24,419 bases of DNA from Muribaculaceae bacterium (GTDB taxonomy: Bacteria > Bacteroidota > Bacteroidia > Bacteroidales > Muribaculaceae). The notes below the pieces were generated by a model that saw only the letters and a program-made list of their open reading frames with translations, made no database searches and was not told the origin of the DNA. Numbering within the stretch: position 1 is the stretch's first letter; every line of letters begins with the position of its first letter. The DNA lies in NCBI GenBank assembly GCA_017619255.1, contig JAFZSS010000108.1, positions 1 to 24,419 of the forward strand, in the 5' to 3' direction. This document shows, piece by piece, positions 1-8,299 of this stretch. The position numbers and the translations under genes were made by a program.

Positions 1-686
1 AGAACCACAACTTCGACTACGCCTATTTCACCGGTTGGATGGGCAAGTACAAACAGTTGGGCGGATGGATTCTGTTCATCCTGGTGACCATCTTTGTCAT
101 CACTGCCGTGAGCAACGGCGCCAACTTGACTGATGGTGTTGACGGACTGGCGACAGGAACCTCGGCGATTATTGGCGTTGCCCTGGCGATTATGTGCTAT
201 CTGGGGGGTAATGTCATCTATTCATCCTACCTGAATATCATGTACATCCCGGATAGCAGTGAACTGGTAGTCTATGCCGCCGCATTCATTGGAGCCACCA
301 TCGGCTTCCTGTGGTATAACTCCTATCCGGCCCAGGTCTTCATGGGTGACACGGGCAGCTTGTGTCTGGGCGGCATCATCGCGGTGTTTGCCGTGCTCAT
401 CCGTAAGGAGTGGCTCATTCCCCTGTTGTGTGGCATCTTCCTGATTGAGGAGTTGTCGGTTATCCTGCAGGTGTGGTATGTCAAGCGTCACAAGGGCAAG
501 AACATGCGCCTGTTCAAGATGACGCCACTGCACCATCATTTCACCGCCGATCCCGAGAAACTCACATGGGATTACAAGATCAAGACCCCGGACCATCGCA
601 TCCCCGAGGCCAAGATTGTGATGCGTTTCTTCCTGGTGAGCATCCTGCTGGCGGCATTGACATTTGTGACCCTCAAGATTCGATAA
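1..686 (+). CDS. mraY: Phospho-N-acetylmuramoyl-pentapeptide-transferase MraY (5' end missing)
   Basis: MraY transfers phospho-MurNAc-pentapeptide from UDP to undecaprenyl phosphate, making lipid I at the inner face of the cytoplasmic membrane. The gene runs in from the left edge; the reading frame starts at base 3, so the ATG at base 39 is internal. About 227 C-terminal residues remain, roughly the second half of the protein. The fragment shows the family motif [12 protein letters not shown] (fragment residues about 41-52) with its catalytic-site aspartates, then [11 protein letters not shown], then PLHHHF near the C-terminus, separated by hydrophobic membrane segments. After the HHH motif the cytoplasmic loop is longer than I recall for Bacteroides MraY, where a short linker leads to the ESKIVTRF-like segment; here EAKIVMRF follows about 20 residues later. 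murD starts 27 bases downstream, as expected in a dcw cluster. Identity is secure. Confidence 0.96.
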   Translation, partial: NHNFDYAYFTGWMGKYKQLGGWILFILVTIFVITAVSNGANLTDGVDGLATGTSAIIGVALAIMCYLGGNVIYSSYLNIMYIPDSSELVVYAAAFIGATIGFLWYNSYPAQVFMGDTGSLCLGGIIAVFAVLIRKEWLIPLLCGIFLIEELSVILQVWYVKRHKGKNMRLFKMTPLHHHFTADPEKLTWDYKIKTPDHRIPEAKIVMRFFLVSILLAALTFVTLKIR

Positions 687-713
687 AAACCAGAGTAAAC
701 CCAACAAGAGAAT

Positions 714-2063
714 ATGGCAAAACGATTAGTAGTATTAGGCGGTGGCGAGAGCGGCGCGGGTGCCGCGGTGCTGGCCAAGGTCAAGGGCATGGATGTGTGG
801 CTGAGCGATGCCGGCAGCATCGGGCAAACCTACAAGGACCTGCTCAACCAGTATGACATCGCCTGGGAGGAAGGAGGGCACACCCCCGAGAAGATCCTCA
901 ATGCCGACGAGATAGTGAAGAGCCCGGGTATCCCCGACACGGCTCCCATGGTGGCGCGTGCCATCGAGAAAAAGATTCCCATCGTGAGCGAGATAGAGTT
1001 CGCGGGGCGCTACACCGATGCCAAGATGGTGTGCATCACCGGTAGCAACGGCAAGACCACGACCACCAAGCTCACTTACCATATTTTCAAGAAGGCGGGC
1101 CTAAATGTGGGCCTGGCGGGCAATGTGGGCCGCAGCCTGGCGTTGCAGGTGGCCACCGAGCATCATGATGTGTATGTCATCGAGTTGAGCAGTTTCCAGC
1201 TCGACAACATGTATGAGTTCAAGGCTAATGTGGCTGTGCTGCTCAACATCACGCCCGACCATTTGGACCGCTACGAGTACAAGATGGAGAACTATGCAGC
1301 CGCTAAGTTCCGCATCACGCAGAACCAGACCGGCGAAGACTCCTTCATCTTCTGGCAGAACGACCCCGTCATTGCATCCCAGTTGCATCGCCACCATCTG
1401 GAGTCACGCCTGCTGGGCTTTACCGGTGACGACGACAATAGGTGCGCGGCCTGGGTACACGAGGGCGTGCTCAATTTCAATGTTGACGGTGACCATTGGG
1501 ACATTCCCCGCGACCAGTTGTCGCTCAAGGGGCTGCACAATGTCTATAATACCATGGCTGCCGGTTTGTCGGCACAGGTGTTCGACATCCGCAAGGATGT
1601 CATCCGTGAGGCTTTGGCCGACTTTGAGGCAGTGCCTCACCGTCTGGAGTATGTCGATACGGTCGATGGCGTGCGTTACATCAATGACAGCAAGGCCACC
1701 AATGTCGATGCCTGCTGGTATGCGCTCGAGAGCGTCAATGAGCCGTGTGTGCTGATTCTGGGCGGTATCGACAAGGGCAACGATTACAGCCAGATTGCGC
1801 CGTTGGTCAAGGAGAAAGTCACAGCCATCGTGTGTCTGGGCAAGGACAACGCCAAGCTGCATGACTTCTTTGACGGCATGGTGCCCGTAGTGACCGATGC
1901 GACCAGCATGCCCGAGTGCATGGAAAAGTGCCGCAGCCTCGCTCGCGAGGGCCACACTGTGCTGTTGTCGCCCTGTTGCGCCAGCTTTGACCTCTTCAAC
2001 GGCATGGCCGACCGCGGCAACCAGTTCAGGGAGTGTGTCAACAAGATGAAACATAACGATTAA
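714..2063 (+). CDS. murD: UDP-N-acetylmuramoyl-L-alanine--D-glutamate ligase MurD
   Basis: MurD is the cytoplasmic ATP-dependent ligase that adds D-glutamate to UDP-MurNAc-L-Ala, the second amino-acid step in making the peptidoglycan stem peptide. The 449-residue product matches the family length. A Rossmann-like start (VVLGGGESGAGAA, residues 6-18) is followed by the Mur ligase ATP loop GSNGKTTTT (110-118), the central-domain segment NITPDHLDRYEYKMENYAAAK and, later, a C-terminal domain with HRLEYV and NDSKATN, which are typical of MurD. The ATG at 714 puts the N-terminal nucleotide-fold strand directly after the start, so no other start is needed. It lies between mraY and ftsW, the usual dcw position, with no obvious promoter in the 27-base gap, and is probably co-transcribed with them. 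Confidence 0.97.
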   Translation: MAKRLVVLGGGESGAGAAVLAKVKGMDVWLSDAGSIGQTYKDLLNQYDIAWEEGGHTPEKILNADEIVKSPGIPDTAPMVARAIEKKIPIVSEIEFAGRYTDAKMVCITGSNGKTTTTKLTYHIFKKAGLNVGLAGNVGRSLALQVATEHHDVYVIELSSFQLDNMYEFKANVAVLLNITPDHLDRYEYKMENYAAAKFRITQNQTGEDSFIFWQNDPVIASQLHRHHLESRLLGFTGDDDNRCAAWVHEGVLNFNVDGDHWDIPRDQLSLKGLHNVYNTMAAGLSAQVFDIRKDVIREALADFEAVPHRLEYVDTVDGVRYINDSKATNVDACWYALESVNEPCVLILGGIDKGNDYSQIAPLVKEKVTAIVCLGKDNAKLHDFFDGMVPVVTDATSMPECMEKCRSLAREGHTVLLSPCCASFDLFNGMADRGNQFRECVNKMKHND

Positions 2064-2091
2064 AACATACAATAGTCCTATATTATCCCCT

Positions 2092-3459
2092 ATGTCCCCT
2101 GCCGAAAAGTCAAATAGGTACAACGAAATCTCGCAGAAATATGGTGACCCTTGGATCTGGGGCATCTATATCACACTGCTTATCATATCGATTGTCGAGA
2201 GCTACAGCGCCTCGAGCCGTGAAATCGCGGCCCAGGGCATCTATATGCCCATCATCAAGCAATGCATCTTCTTGGGCGCTGGTGCCGCATGTGTGTTGTT
2301 GTTGCAGCGCATCGACTATAACAAGCCCAAGTTTCTCTATGCGATGATTCCGGGTTTGGCGGTCATCACTGTGGTGAGCTTGATTTATGTGATGTTATTT
2401 GGTGAGGTCATCAACGGTGCCCGGCGTGCCATGACCCTTATCCCGGGTCTTGTCACCCTGCAGCCGGCCGAGTTGGCCAAGTTATCGATAGTCACTATAC
2501 TGTCCTATATTTTCGCCAAGTCTCAAAAGAACAGAGACATCAGTAATAAGGGCATGATGGGCGCTGCTTTTGTCGTTGCGCTGTATGGCCTTCTGATGAT
2601 CCGCAGTGGCTTGACCAACACCCTGTTGCTGGTGGCTATCAGTTTCTCGATGCTGCTTATCGGTGGAGCCCAGTTCAAGAAAATCTGGTATCTGATGGGT
2701 TTCTTCGTTGTCATGATGGGTCTATTCTTCATCATCAAGCAGAACAATGACAAGAAACAGGAGGTGTTCAACGAGACACAGAAGGAGATGAACATGAACT
2801 CAATGCCCTCCTCCTCGGTCGTTATGAATGAGACTTCATCAGATGGTCAGCAATCGGGCAATCGTTTACGCAGCGGCACTTGGAAGAACCGCCTGCATGA
2901 GTGGTGGCACAGTGACTCGTTGATGTATCGTCCCATCACACCCAAGAACCAGCAGGAGATATTCTCCCGCATGGCACAGGCACATGGTGGCGTGTTCGGC
3001 AAGGGCGTGGGCAAGTCCCGCGAGTGCAGCCGTCTGCCGTTAGCCTTTAGTGACTATATCTTCTCGATTATTGTCGAGGAATTGGGACTGGTGGGTGGTA
3101 TCTTTGTGCTCTTGCTCTACCTCTCGCTATTGGGGCGTGCCGCGATGATTGTGCGGCGCAGCAAGCGTGTGTTACCCTCGCTGCTGGTCATCGGCATGGC
3201 ATCGTTCATCACATTCCAGGCCTTGTTCCACATGGCCATCAATGTGGGCGTGTTCCCCGTGTCGGGACAGCCGCTGCCCCTCATCTCCAAGGGTGGTACA
3301 TCAATCATCGTTATCAGCATCGCCTTTGGCGTGATGCTGAGCGTGAGCCGCACCATCGCCAATGGAAATAAGAAAAACAAGGCCGAAGAGGTTCCCATCA
3401 TTGAGGGCCTTGACGCCGCAAACCCAACTGAAATACCTGCAAAAAATGTCTGGAAGTAA
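2092..3459 (+). CDS. ftsW: Septal peptidoglycan glycosyltransferase FtsW (SEDS family)
   Basis: FtsW is a multi-pass SEDS membrane protein that polymerises lipid II into glycan strands at the division septum with a class B penicillin-binding protein. The 455-residue product has about ten hydrophobic segments and the SEDS signature GQPLPLISKGGTSIIV near residues 390-405. Between membrane segments at roughly residues 215-320 lies a long polar loop, probably periplasmic. It includes a Ser/Asn/Met-rich stretch of about 40 residues before the conserved part running through YRPITPKNQQ, GVFGKGVGKS and SDYIFSIIVEE. This loop is longer than in E. coli FtsW. The last 14 bases overlap murG, which suggests translational coupling. 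The murD-murG context favours FtsW over the elongation homologue RodA. Confidence 0.94.
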   Translation: MSPAEKSNRYNEISQKYGDPWIWGIYITLLIISIVESYSASSREIAAQGIYMPIIKQCIFLGAGAACVLLLQRIDYNKPKFLYAMIPGLAVITVVSLIYVMLFGEVINGARRAMTLIPGLVTLQPAELAKLSIVTILSYIFAKSQKNRDISNKGMMGAAFVVALYGLLMIRSGLTNTLLLVAISFSMLLIGGAQFKKIWYLMGFFVVMMGLFFIIKQNNDKKQEVFNETQKEMNMNSMPSSSVVMNETSSDGQQSGNRLRSGTWKNRLHEWWHSDSLMYRPITPKNQQEIFSRMAQAHGGVFGKGVGKSRECSRLPLAFSDYIFSIIVEELGLVGGIFVLLLYLSLLGRAAMIVRRSKRVLPSLLVIGMASFITFQALFHMAINVGVFPVSGQPLPLISKGGTSIIVISIAFGVMLSVSRTIANGNKKNKAEEVPIIEGLDAANPTEIPAKNVWK

Positions 3460-4573
3460 CAAACAAATCAATGTTCTGGTGAGTGGTGGCGGAACGGGAG
3501 GACACATCTTCCCCGCCTTGTCCATCGCCAACGAGGTGCGTCGTCGCCATCCCGAGGCCGACATCCTGTTTGTCGGAGCCGAGGGGCGTATGGAAATGGA
3601 GAAAGTGCCCGCTGCGGGCTATAGAATCATTGGCCTGCCCGTGAGCGGCTTTGACCGCAAGAACTTGTTGCGAAATGTCGTCGTGGTCTCCAGGCTCCTC
3701 AAGAGCATGAGCAAGGCCCGCAACATTCTCAAGGAATTTAAGCCCGACATCGCCATCGGCGTGGGCGGTTATGCCAGCGGACCGATGTTGAAGGCCGCAC
3801 AGAAGAAAGGCATCCCCACGCTGTTGCAGGAGCAGAACTCCTTTGCCGGCGTGACCAATAAGTTGTTGGCGGCCAAGGCCGAGCGCATCTGCGTCGCCTA
3901 TGAGGGCATGGAGCGTTTCTTCCCTAAGGACAAGATTGTCCTCACCGGCAACCCCGTGAGACGCAACCTGCTGGAATGTGGCGCGACCCCCGAGCAGGCA
4001 CGCCAGGCCATGGGAATGGACCCCAACAAGAAGACCATTCTCATCATCGGCGGCAGCCTGGGAGCACGCACCATCAACAATGCCATGATGGCTGGCCTCA
4101 AGCAGATAGGGGACACTTATGGTGTTCAGGTCATCTGGCAGACAGGTAAGATATATGACCAGCAGTGCCGTGAGGCGCTGGAGGCGTCAGGTGTGAAGAA
4201 TGTTACTCAGATGCCCTTCATCAGCAATATGGATATGGCTTACCGTGCTGCCGACCTGGTTGTATCCCGTGCCGGTGCCAGTTCCATTTCCGAGTTGCAG
4301 TTGTTGGGCAAGGCTGCCATTCTGGTGCCCTCGCCCAATGTGGCCGAGGATCATCAGACCAAGAACGCCATGGCGCTTGTCAACCATGATGCCGCCATTA
4401 TGGTGGCCGACGCCGACGCCGTTTCCACGATGGTGGAAACCATGCTTGCCACGGTCATTGACGACGAGAAAACGGCATCGCTGGGCAGGAATGTTCTGAA
4501 GATGGCGCTGCGCGATGCCGCCGAACACATCGTGGATGAAGTGGAAAAAATCATTGACAGCAACAAAGCCTGA
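3446..4573 (+). CDS. murG: UDP-GlcNAc:lipid I N-acetylglucosaminyltransferase MurG
   Basis: MurG is a GT-B glycosyltransferase on the inner face of the membrane that adds GlcNAc to lipid I, giving lipid II. I place the start at the ATG at 3446 (375 residues). The same frame stays open to an ATG at 3362, but those 28 extra residues are charged, lie wholly inside ftsW and would precede the normal N-terminal beta strand. With the 3446 start, the glycine-rich loop GGTGGHIFPA falls at residues 14-23, as in the family. The C-terminal half carries SRAGASSISEL and PSPNVAEDHQTKNA, the UDP-GlcNAc-binding region, and GNPVR and GGSLGA occur mid-protein. The 14-base overlap with ftsW and the 17-base gap to murC indicate one operon. 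Confidence 0.96.
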   Translation: MSGSNKQINVLVSGGGTGGHIFPALSIANEVRRRHPEADILFVGAEGRMEMEKVPAAGYRIIGLPVSGFDRKNLLRNVVVVSRLLKSMSKARNILKEFKPDIAIGVGGYASGPMLKAAQKKGIPTLLQEQNSFAGVTNKLLAAKAERICVAYEGMERFFPKDKIVLTGNPVRRNLLECGATPEQARQAMGMDPNKKTILIIGGSLGARTINNAMMAGLKQIGDTYGVQVIWQTGKIYDQQCREALEASGVKNVTQMPFISNMDMAYRAADLVVSRAGASSISELQLLGKAAILVPSPNVAEDHQTKNAMALVNHDAAIMVADADAVSTMVETMLATVIDDEKTASLGRNVLKMALRDAAEHIVDEVEKIIDSNKA

Positions 4574-4590
4574 ACGGCTCAATACATAGG

Positions 4591-5979
4591 ATGATCATGA
4601 AGGAATTTGATTCACTGTATTTTGTGGGAGCGGGTGGCATCGGGATGGCTGCCCTGGAGCGTTATTTCTTGGCAAAGGGAAAGCGAGTGGCAGGCTATGA
4701 CCGCACGCCCAGTGACTTGACGCATGCCCTGGAGCAGGAGGGGGTACACATCGACTTTGACGAGGACCCCGCACTTATCCCAGACTGGTGCCGTGACCCC
4801 GAGCGCACGCTGGTGGTATATACCCCTGCTGTTCCCGACAGTCACAAGGGGCTGACCTATTTCCGCGAGCATGGCTTTGATGTGGTCAAGCGCGCAGCCC
4901 TGCTCGGTGTCGTCACTTCACACAGCAAGGCCCTGTGCTTTGCCGGCACCCACGGTAAGACCACCACATCGAGTATGGCGGCCCACATCCTGCACAGTTC
5001 GGGCGTGGGGTGCAACGCCTTTCTCGGCGGTGTGTTGCGCAACTACGACAGCAATTTCCTGCTGTCGTCCACGAGCCCTTACTCGGTCATCGAGGCCGAC
5101 GAGTTTGACCGCTCGTTCCATCACTTGAGACCCTATGTCGCAGTGGTGACCTCGACCGATCCCGACCATCTGGACATCTATGGCACAGCCGAGAATTATC
5201 TCGAGAGTTTCGCTCATTTCACCGAACTTATCCAGCCTGGCGGCGCACTCATCGTGCACACCGGCTTGGCATTGAAACCGCGTGTGGGAGAGGGTGTGAA
5301 GACCTATACTTACAGTCGAGACGAGGGCGACTTCCATGCCCAGGGTATCCGCAAGGGCGATGGCGAAATCACCTTTGACCTGGTAACGCCGTGGGAAACG
5401 GTGGAAAACATTAGTTTGGGCGTGCCGGTGGACATCAATATCGAGAACGCCATTGCCGCGATGGCGGCCTGCAGGTTGGTGGACGCGCCCCTCGACGGGA
5501 TGCGTGAAGCCATCGCCACCTTTATGGGGCCCAAGCGTCGTTTTGAGTTCTGGCTCAAGGAGCCTGGAGACCACGGCAAGGTGATGATTGATGACTATGC
5601 CCATCATCCTGGTGAGTTGCAGGCAAGTATCTCATCGGTGCGCAGCCTGTATCCCGGCAGGCGGCTGACAGTGATTTTCCAGCCACACCTGTACACGCGC
5701 ACCCGTGATTTTGCTGATGGCTTTGCTGCAGCGCTTTCTCTGGCCGATGAGGTCATCCTGTTGCCCATCTACCCCGCTCGCGAGGAACCCATCCCCGGAG
5801 TGGCCAGTGAAATGATACTTGAAAATATAATAAGTGCTAAAAAATGCATTTACTCAAAAGAAAATTTGATTAAGTCAATACATTTGAGTAATTTTGACAT
5901 TTTATTGACAGCGGGTGCCGGCGACATCGCCAATCTGCTGCCACAAATTTGTGACGAATTTAAGAAGCAAAAGCGTTGA
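4591..5979 (+). CDS. murC: UDP-N-acetylmuramate--L-alanine ligase MurC
   Basis: MurC ligates L-alanine to UDP-MurNAc with ATP, the first step of stem-peptide assembly. The 462-residue protein has an N-terminal nucleotide fold (FVGAGGIGMAAL, residues 11-22), the ATP loop GTHGKTTTS (119-127), EADEFDRSFHHL and the late motif DDYAHHPGEL (334-343). The recycling ligase Mpl shares this architecture, but the position between murG and ftsQ points to MurC. An in-frame ATG at 4597 would shorten the protein by two residues and cannot be excluded. The segment encoding residues about 408-440 is strikingly AT-rich compared with the rest of the gene and holds a promoter match (see 5865-5896). The stop codon overlaps the TTG start of ftsQ. 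Confidence 0.95.
   Translation: MIMKEFDSLYFVGAGGIGMAALERYFLAKGKRVAGYDRTPSDLTHALEQEGVHIDFDEDPALIPDWCRDPERTLVVYTPAVPDSHKGLTYFREHGFDVVKRAALLGVVTSHSKALCFAGTHGKTTTSSMAAHILHSSGVGCNAFLGGVLRNYDSNFLLSSTSPYSVIEADEFDRSFHHLRPYVAVVTSTDPDHLDIYGTAENYLESFAHFTELIQPGGALIVHTGLALKPRVGEGVKTYTYSRDEGDFHAQGIRKGDGEITFDLVTPWETVENISLGVPVDINIENAIAAMAACRLVDAPLDGMREAIATFMGPKRRFEFWLKEPGDHGKVMIDDYAHHPGELQASISSVRSLYPGRRLTVIFQPHLYTRTRDFADGFAAALSLADEVILLPIYPAREEPIPGVASEMILENIISAKKCIYSKENLIKSIHLSNFDILLTAGAGDIANLLPQICDEFKKQKR
5865..5896 (+). promoter_or_regulatory. Putative internal promoter for ftsQ-ftsA-ftsZ inside murC
   Basis: TTTG at 5865-5868, a 20-base spacer and TAATTTTG at 5889-5896 match the published Bacteroides housekeeping promoter (-33 TTTG, -7 TAnnTTTG, spacing about 19-21). 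The match sits in an AT-rich island of about 100 bases within otherwise GC-richer murC. Transcription would start near 5903, about 70 bases before ftsQ. This is predicted from sequence only. Confidence 0.6.
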
Positions 5980-6884
5980 GAAAGCTGATACAATATAGCA
6001 TTCTGGTGGTCATGGCAGTGGCGCTTACCGCCGGTGTACTGTGGGCTCGCGGCAAGTCCAAGAGCGAGCATTGTACCACGGTCGATGTCGTTGTCGTCAA
6101 TTCCGACAGCACCACCTTTGTCACCCCCGAGGGTGTTCTCAACGACCTCAAGTCCCAGGGCATCCAGCTCAAGGGGAAGCGCATGGATGATATCGATGCC
6201 ACCGCCATTGAGCAGTCGCTCAGGAATTCGCCTTATCTTGAGAATGCCGACATCGTGAAATGCCAGGATGGACGCATCCTCATCAAGGTGAGTCAGATTG
6301 TGCCCGTTCTCCGTATCTTTGACGGAGCTGAATCTTACTATGTCAACAGGGTGGGGAAGCGCATGGCCGCGACGCCTAACTATCATTGCGATGTGCCCGT
6401 CGTGCAAGGGCATTTCACCAAGCAGTACCCTGTGACCCGCATCCTGCCCCTCGTGGAGTATATCGAGCGGGACTCGCTGCTCCACTCGCTGGTGACGATG
6501 TACTGTGTGCGTGACACCAACAACATCATCATCGTTCCCGACATCAGCGGCCATGTCGTCAACATCGGCAATGCCAGGGACTTTGAGAACAAGTTTGCCA
6601 AGCTCAAGCTGTTCTATCGCGAGGTGATGCCTAAGAGAGGGTGGAATGCGTTTGACACCATCTCGGTGAAATGGGACCATCAGGTTGTAGCCACCAGGCG
6701 AGTCAAGGCGGTGCCGCAGACCATCGAGTATGACCCTGATGACGATGAGCAATTGCCCGACATCGAAACGATGACTACCGGAACGGCGGCCGATGCCAAG
6801 CGCGACGAGCAACAGAAGCAAGACGCTAAGCTGGTAGCTGCTGAAGAGAAAAAGACTACCCCCGAAAACAAGAAGAATAATTAA
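5976..6884 (+). CDS. ftsQ: Cell division protein FtsQ
   Basis: FtsQ is a bitopic divisome protein that links cytoplasmic Z-ring components to periplasmic septal synthesis with FtsB and FtsL. The 302-residue product has a short cytoplasmic start, one membrane helix at about residues 4-24 and then an extracytoplasmic region. This includes a POTRA-like segment with the pattern of an initiation loop and SLRNSPYLENADI, and a beta-domain. The start is a TTG at 5976 overlapping the murC TGA as TTGA; the next ATG (6012) would cut into the membrane helix, so the TTG is preferred. The last 50 or so residues are hydrophilic and charged (DDDEQ, then Lys/Glu/Gln-rich), longer than in E. coli. Sequence identity in this family is low, so the call leans on position between murC and ftsA. 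Confidence 0.88.
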   Translation: MRKLIQYSILVVMAVALTAGVLWARGKSKSEHCTTVDVVVVNSDSTTFVTPEGVLNDLKSQGIQLKGKRMDDIDATAIEQSLRNSPYLENADIVKCQDGRILIKVSQIVPVLRIFDGAESYYVNRVGKRMAATPNYHCDVPVVQGHFTKQYPVTRILPLVEYIERDSLLHSLVTMYCVRDTNNIIIVPDISGHVVNIGNARDFENKFAKLKLFYREVMPKRGWNAFDTISVKWDHQVVATRRVKAVPQTIEYDPDDDEQLPDIETMTTGTAADAKRDEQQKQDAKLVAAEEKKTTPENKKNN

Positions 6885-6921
6885 TCATAACAACAACAAA
6901 TAAAATATATCAATCATTTTT

Positions 6922-8253
6922 ATGGAAAAGAACCAATACATTGTAGCACTTGAAATCGGCAGTTCCAAAATCGTTGGAGCCATTGCCGAGAAGACTTCGG
7001 CTGGTTACTTGAGTGTAAAGCATCTGCAGGAGGAGAAGCATGTCAACAGTGTCAGGTATGGCATCGTGCAGAATGTGGAGAACATCAAGACAAGCATTAA
7101 TCACATACTTAAGAATCTGGAAGGAATGGTGGACGGACGCGTGACCCAAGTTTATATGGGTGTGAGCGGCAGGTCACTGCACAGCATCGTCAGTGAGGTG
7201 AACCGCAGCGTCGGTACTACCGAGGCCATCACCAAAGAGCTGATTGACCGCATCATTCATGAAGCAACGAGCACCCCGATTCGCAACCATGACACCGTGG
7301 ACATCGTGCCACGCGCTTTCTATGTTGACAAGGTGGAAACGCCCAATCCCGTGGGACAGTTTGGCTCTTCCATAAAAATCAAGGTCAACCTCATCGTCGC
7401 CAAGCCGGCGCTCAAGCTCAATCTCAACCGATTGATGAACTTCGGCATCCCTGCCAAGGACTATATCGTTACCCCGCTGGCTGTGGGCGAGCAAATCCTG
7501 AGCGACAGCGACCGTGAACTCGGTTGCATGCTCGTGGATATGGGTGCCGAGACCACGACGGTTTCCATCTACAAGAACAAAGCCCTTATCTATCTCAACA
7601 CCCTTCCCCTGGGTGGCCGCAACCTCACGCGTGATGTGATGAACGGCATGAGTGTACTCGAGGAGACTGCCGAGAATGTCAAGAAGAACATCAACAACCC
7701 GCTTGACCCCAGCAATGTAAGCAATGTGACCATCGAGAATGTCAATGCCCCCGAGGCAGCAAAATATATCAGTGCCCGTGCCGGTGAGATTATCGCTAAC
7801 ATCAATCAGCAGATAGCCGATGCCGGTATGGCCTCGGATGCTATCCAGAGCATTGTCCTCATCGGTGGCAGTGCCCATTTGGGTGGCCTGCCGCAGAAGA
7901 TGGAGGAGACCATCAAGATCAAGGTGCGCATGGGACAGAACCCGCCCACGCTCAACATCCTCAATCCTGAAATCAACCGCATGGAATACATCGAGGTGTT
8001 CTCGCTGTTGGCCAAGGCCGCCGAGATGATCGAGCCGGGTGAGACCTGTGTTGAGCTTAACAAATACGAGGATGGTCCTGTCTTCAATGGTCCGCAGCGT
8101 CCTGTCAGGACTGAACCTGAACCGGCACCAGCGCCCACGCGTCCTGGCAAGAAAGCCACGAAGCAGCGCAAAACAAGCCGTTGGGATTCCTGGAAGACAA
8201 AACTTTCCGGTCTCTTGTCTGAGGATGATGATAATATGGACGATGACCAGTAA
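6922..8253 (+). CDS. ftsA: Cell division protein FtsA
   Basis: FtsA is an actin-like ATPase that tethers FtsZ filaments to the cytoplasmic membrane and recruits later division proteins. The 443-residue protein shows the actin-fold nucleotide motifs: phosphate-1 VALEIGSSKIVGAI (residues 8-21), phosphate-2 DMGAETTTVSIY (about 207-218) with GGRNLTRDV, and the adenosine motif VLIGGSAHLGGLP near 311-323. The C-terminus has a proline-rich linker, then a basic amphipathic stretch (RWDSWKTKLSGLL) that fits the membrane-targeting helix. It is followed by an acidic tail of about ten residues. The 37-base upstream gap is AT-rich with no Shine-Dalgarno site, as usual in Bacteroidota. ftsZ follows after 46 bases. 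Confidence 0.97.
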   Translation: MEKNQYIVALEIGSSKIVGAIAEKTSAGYLSVKHLQEEKHVNSVRYGIVQNVENIKTSINHILKNLEGMVDGRVTQVYMGVSGRSLHSIVSEVNRSVGTTEAITKELIDRIIHEATSTPIRNHDTVDIVPRAFYVDKVETPNPVGQFGSSIKIKVNLIVAKPALKLNLNRLMNFGIPAKDYIVTPLAVGEQILSDSDRELGCMLVDMGAETTTVSIYKNKALIYLNTLPLGGRNLTRDVMNGMSVLEETAENVKKNINNPLDPSNVSNVTIENVNAPEAAKYISARAGEIIANINQQIADAGMASDAIQSIVLIGGSAHLGGLPQKMEETIKIKVRMGQNPPTLNILNPEINRMEYIEVFSLLAKAAEMIEPGETCVELNKYEDGPVFNGPQRPVRTEPEPAPAPTRPGKKATKQRKTSRWDSWKTKLSGLLSEDDDNMDDDQ

Positions 8254-8299
8254 ACCGTGTTAAGAACCCATTTACCCGAATTATAACAACAATCACAAT

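Noticed and set aside
1404..2165. Open frame on the - strand (about 250 codons) opposite murD
   Set aside because: Antisense to MurD with all Mur ligase motifs; no family features of its own.
3362..3445. Upstream extension of murG
   Set aside because: The extra 28 residues lie inside ftsW and precede the normal N-terminal strand; the 3446 ATG matches the family start.
5850..6821. Long open frame on the - strand (over 320 codons) opposite murC and ftsQ
   Set aside because: It lies wholly opposite well-supported genes, has no recognisable motifs, and its His/Asp/Val-rich composition is typical of an antisense shadow of GC-rich coding DNA.
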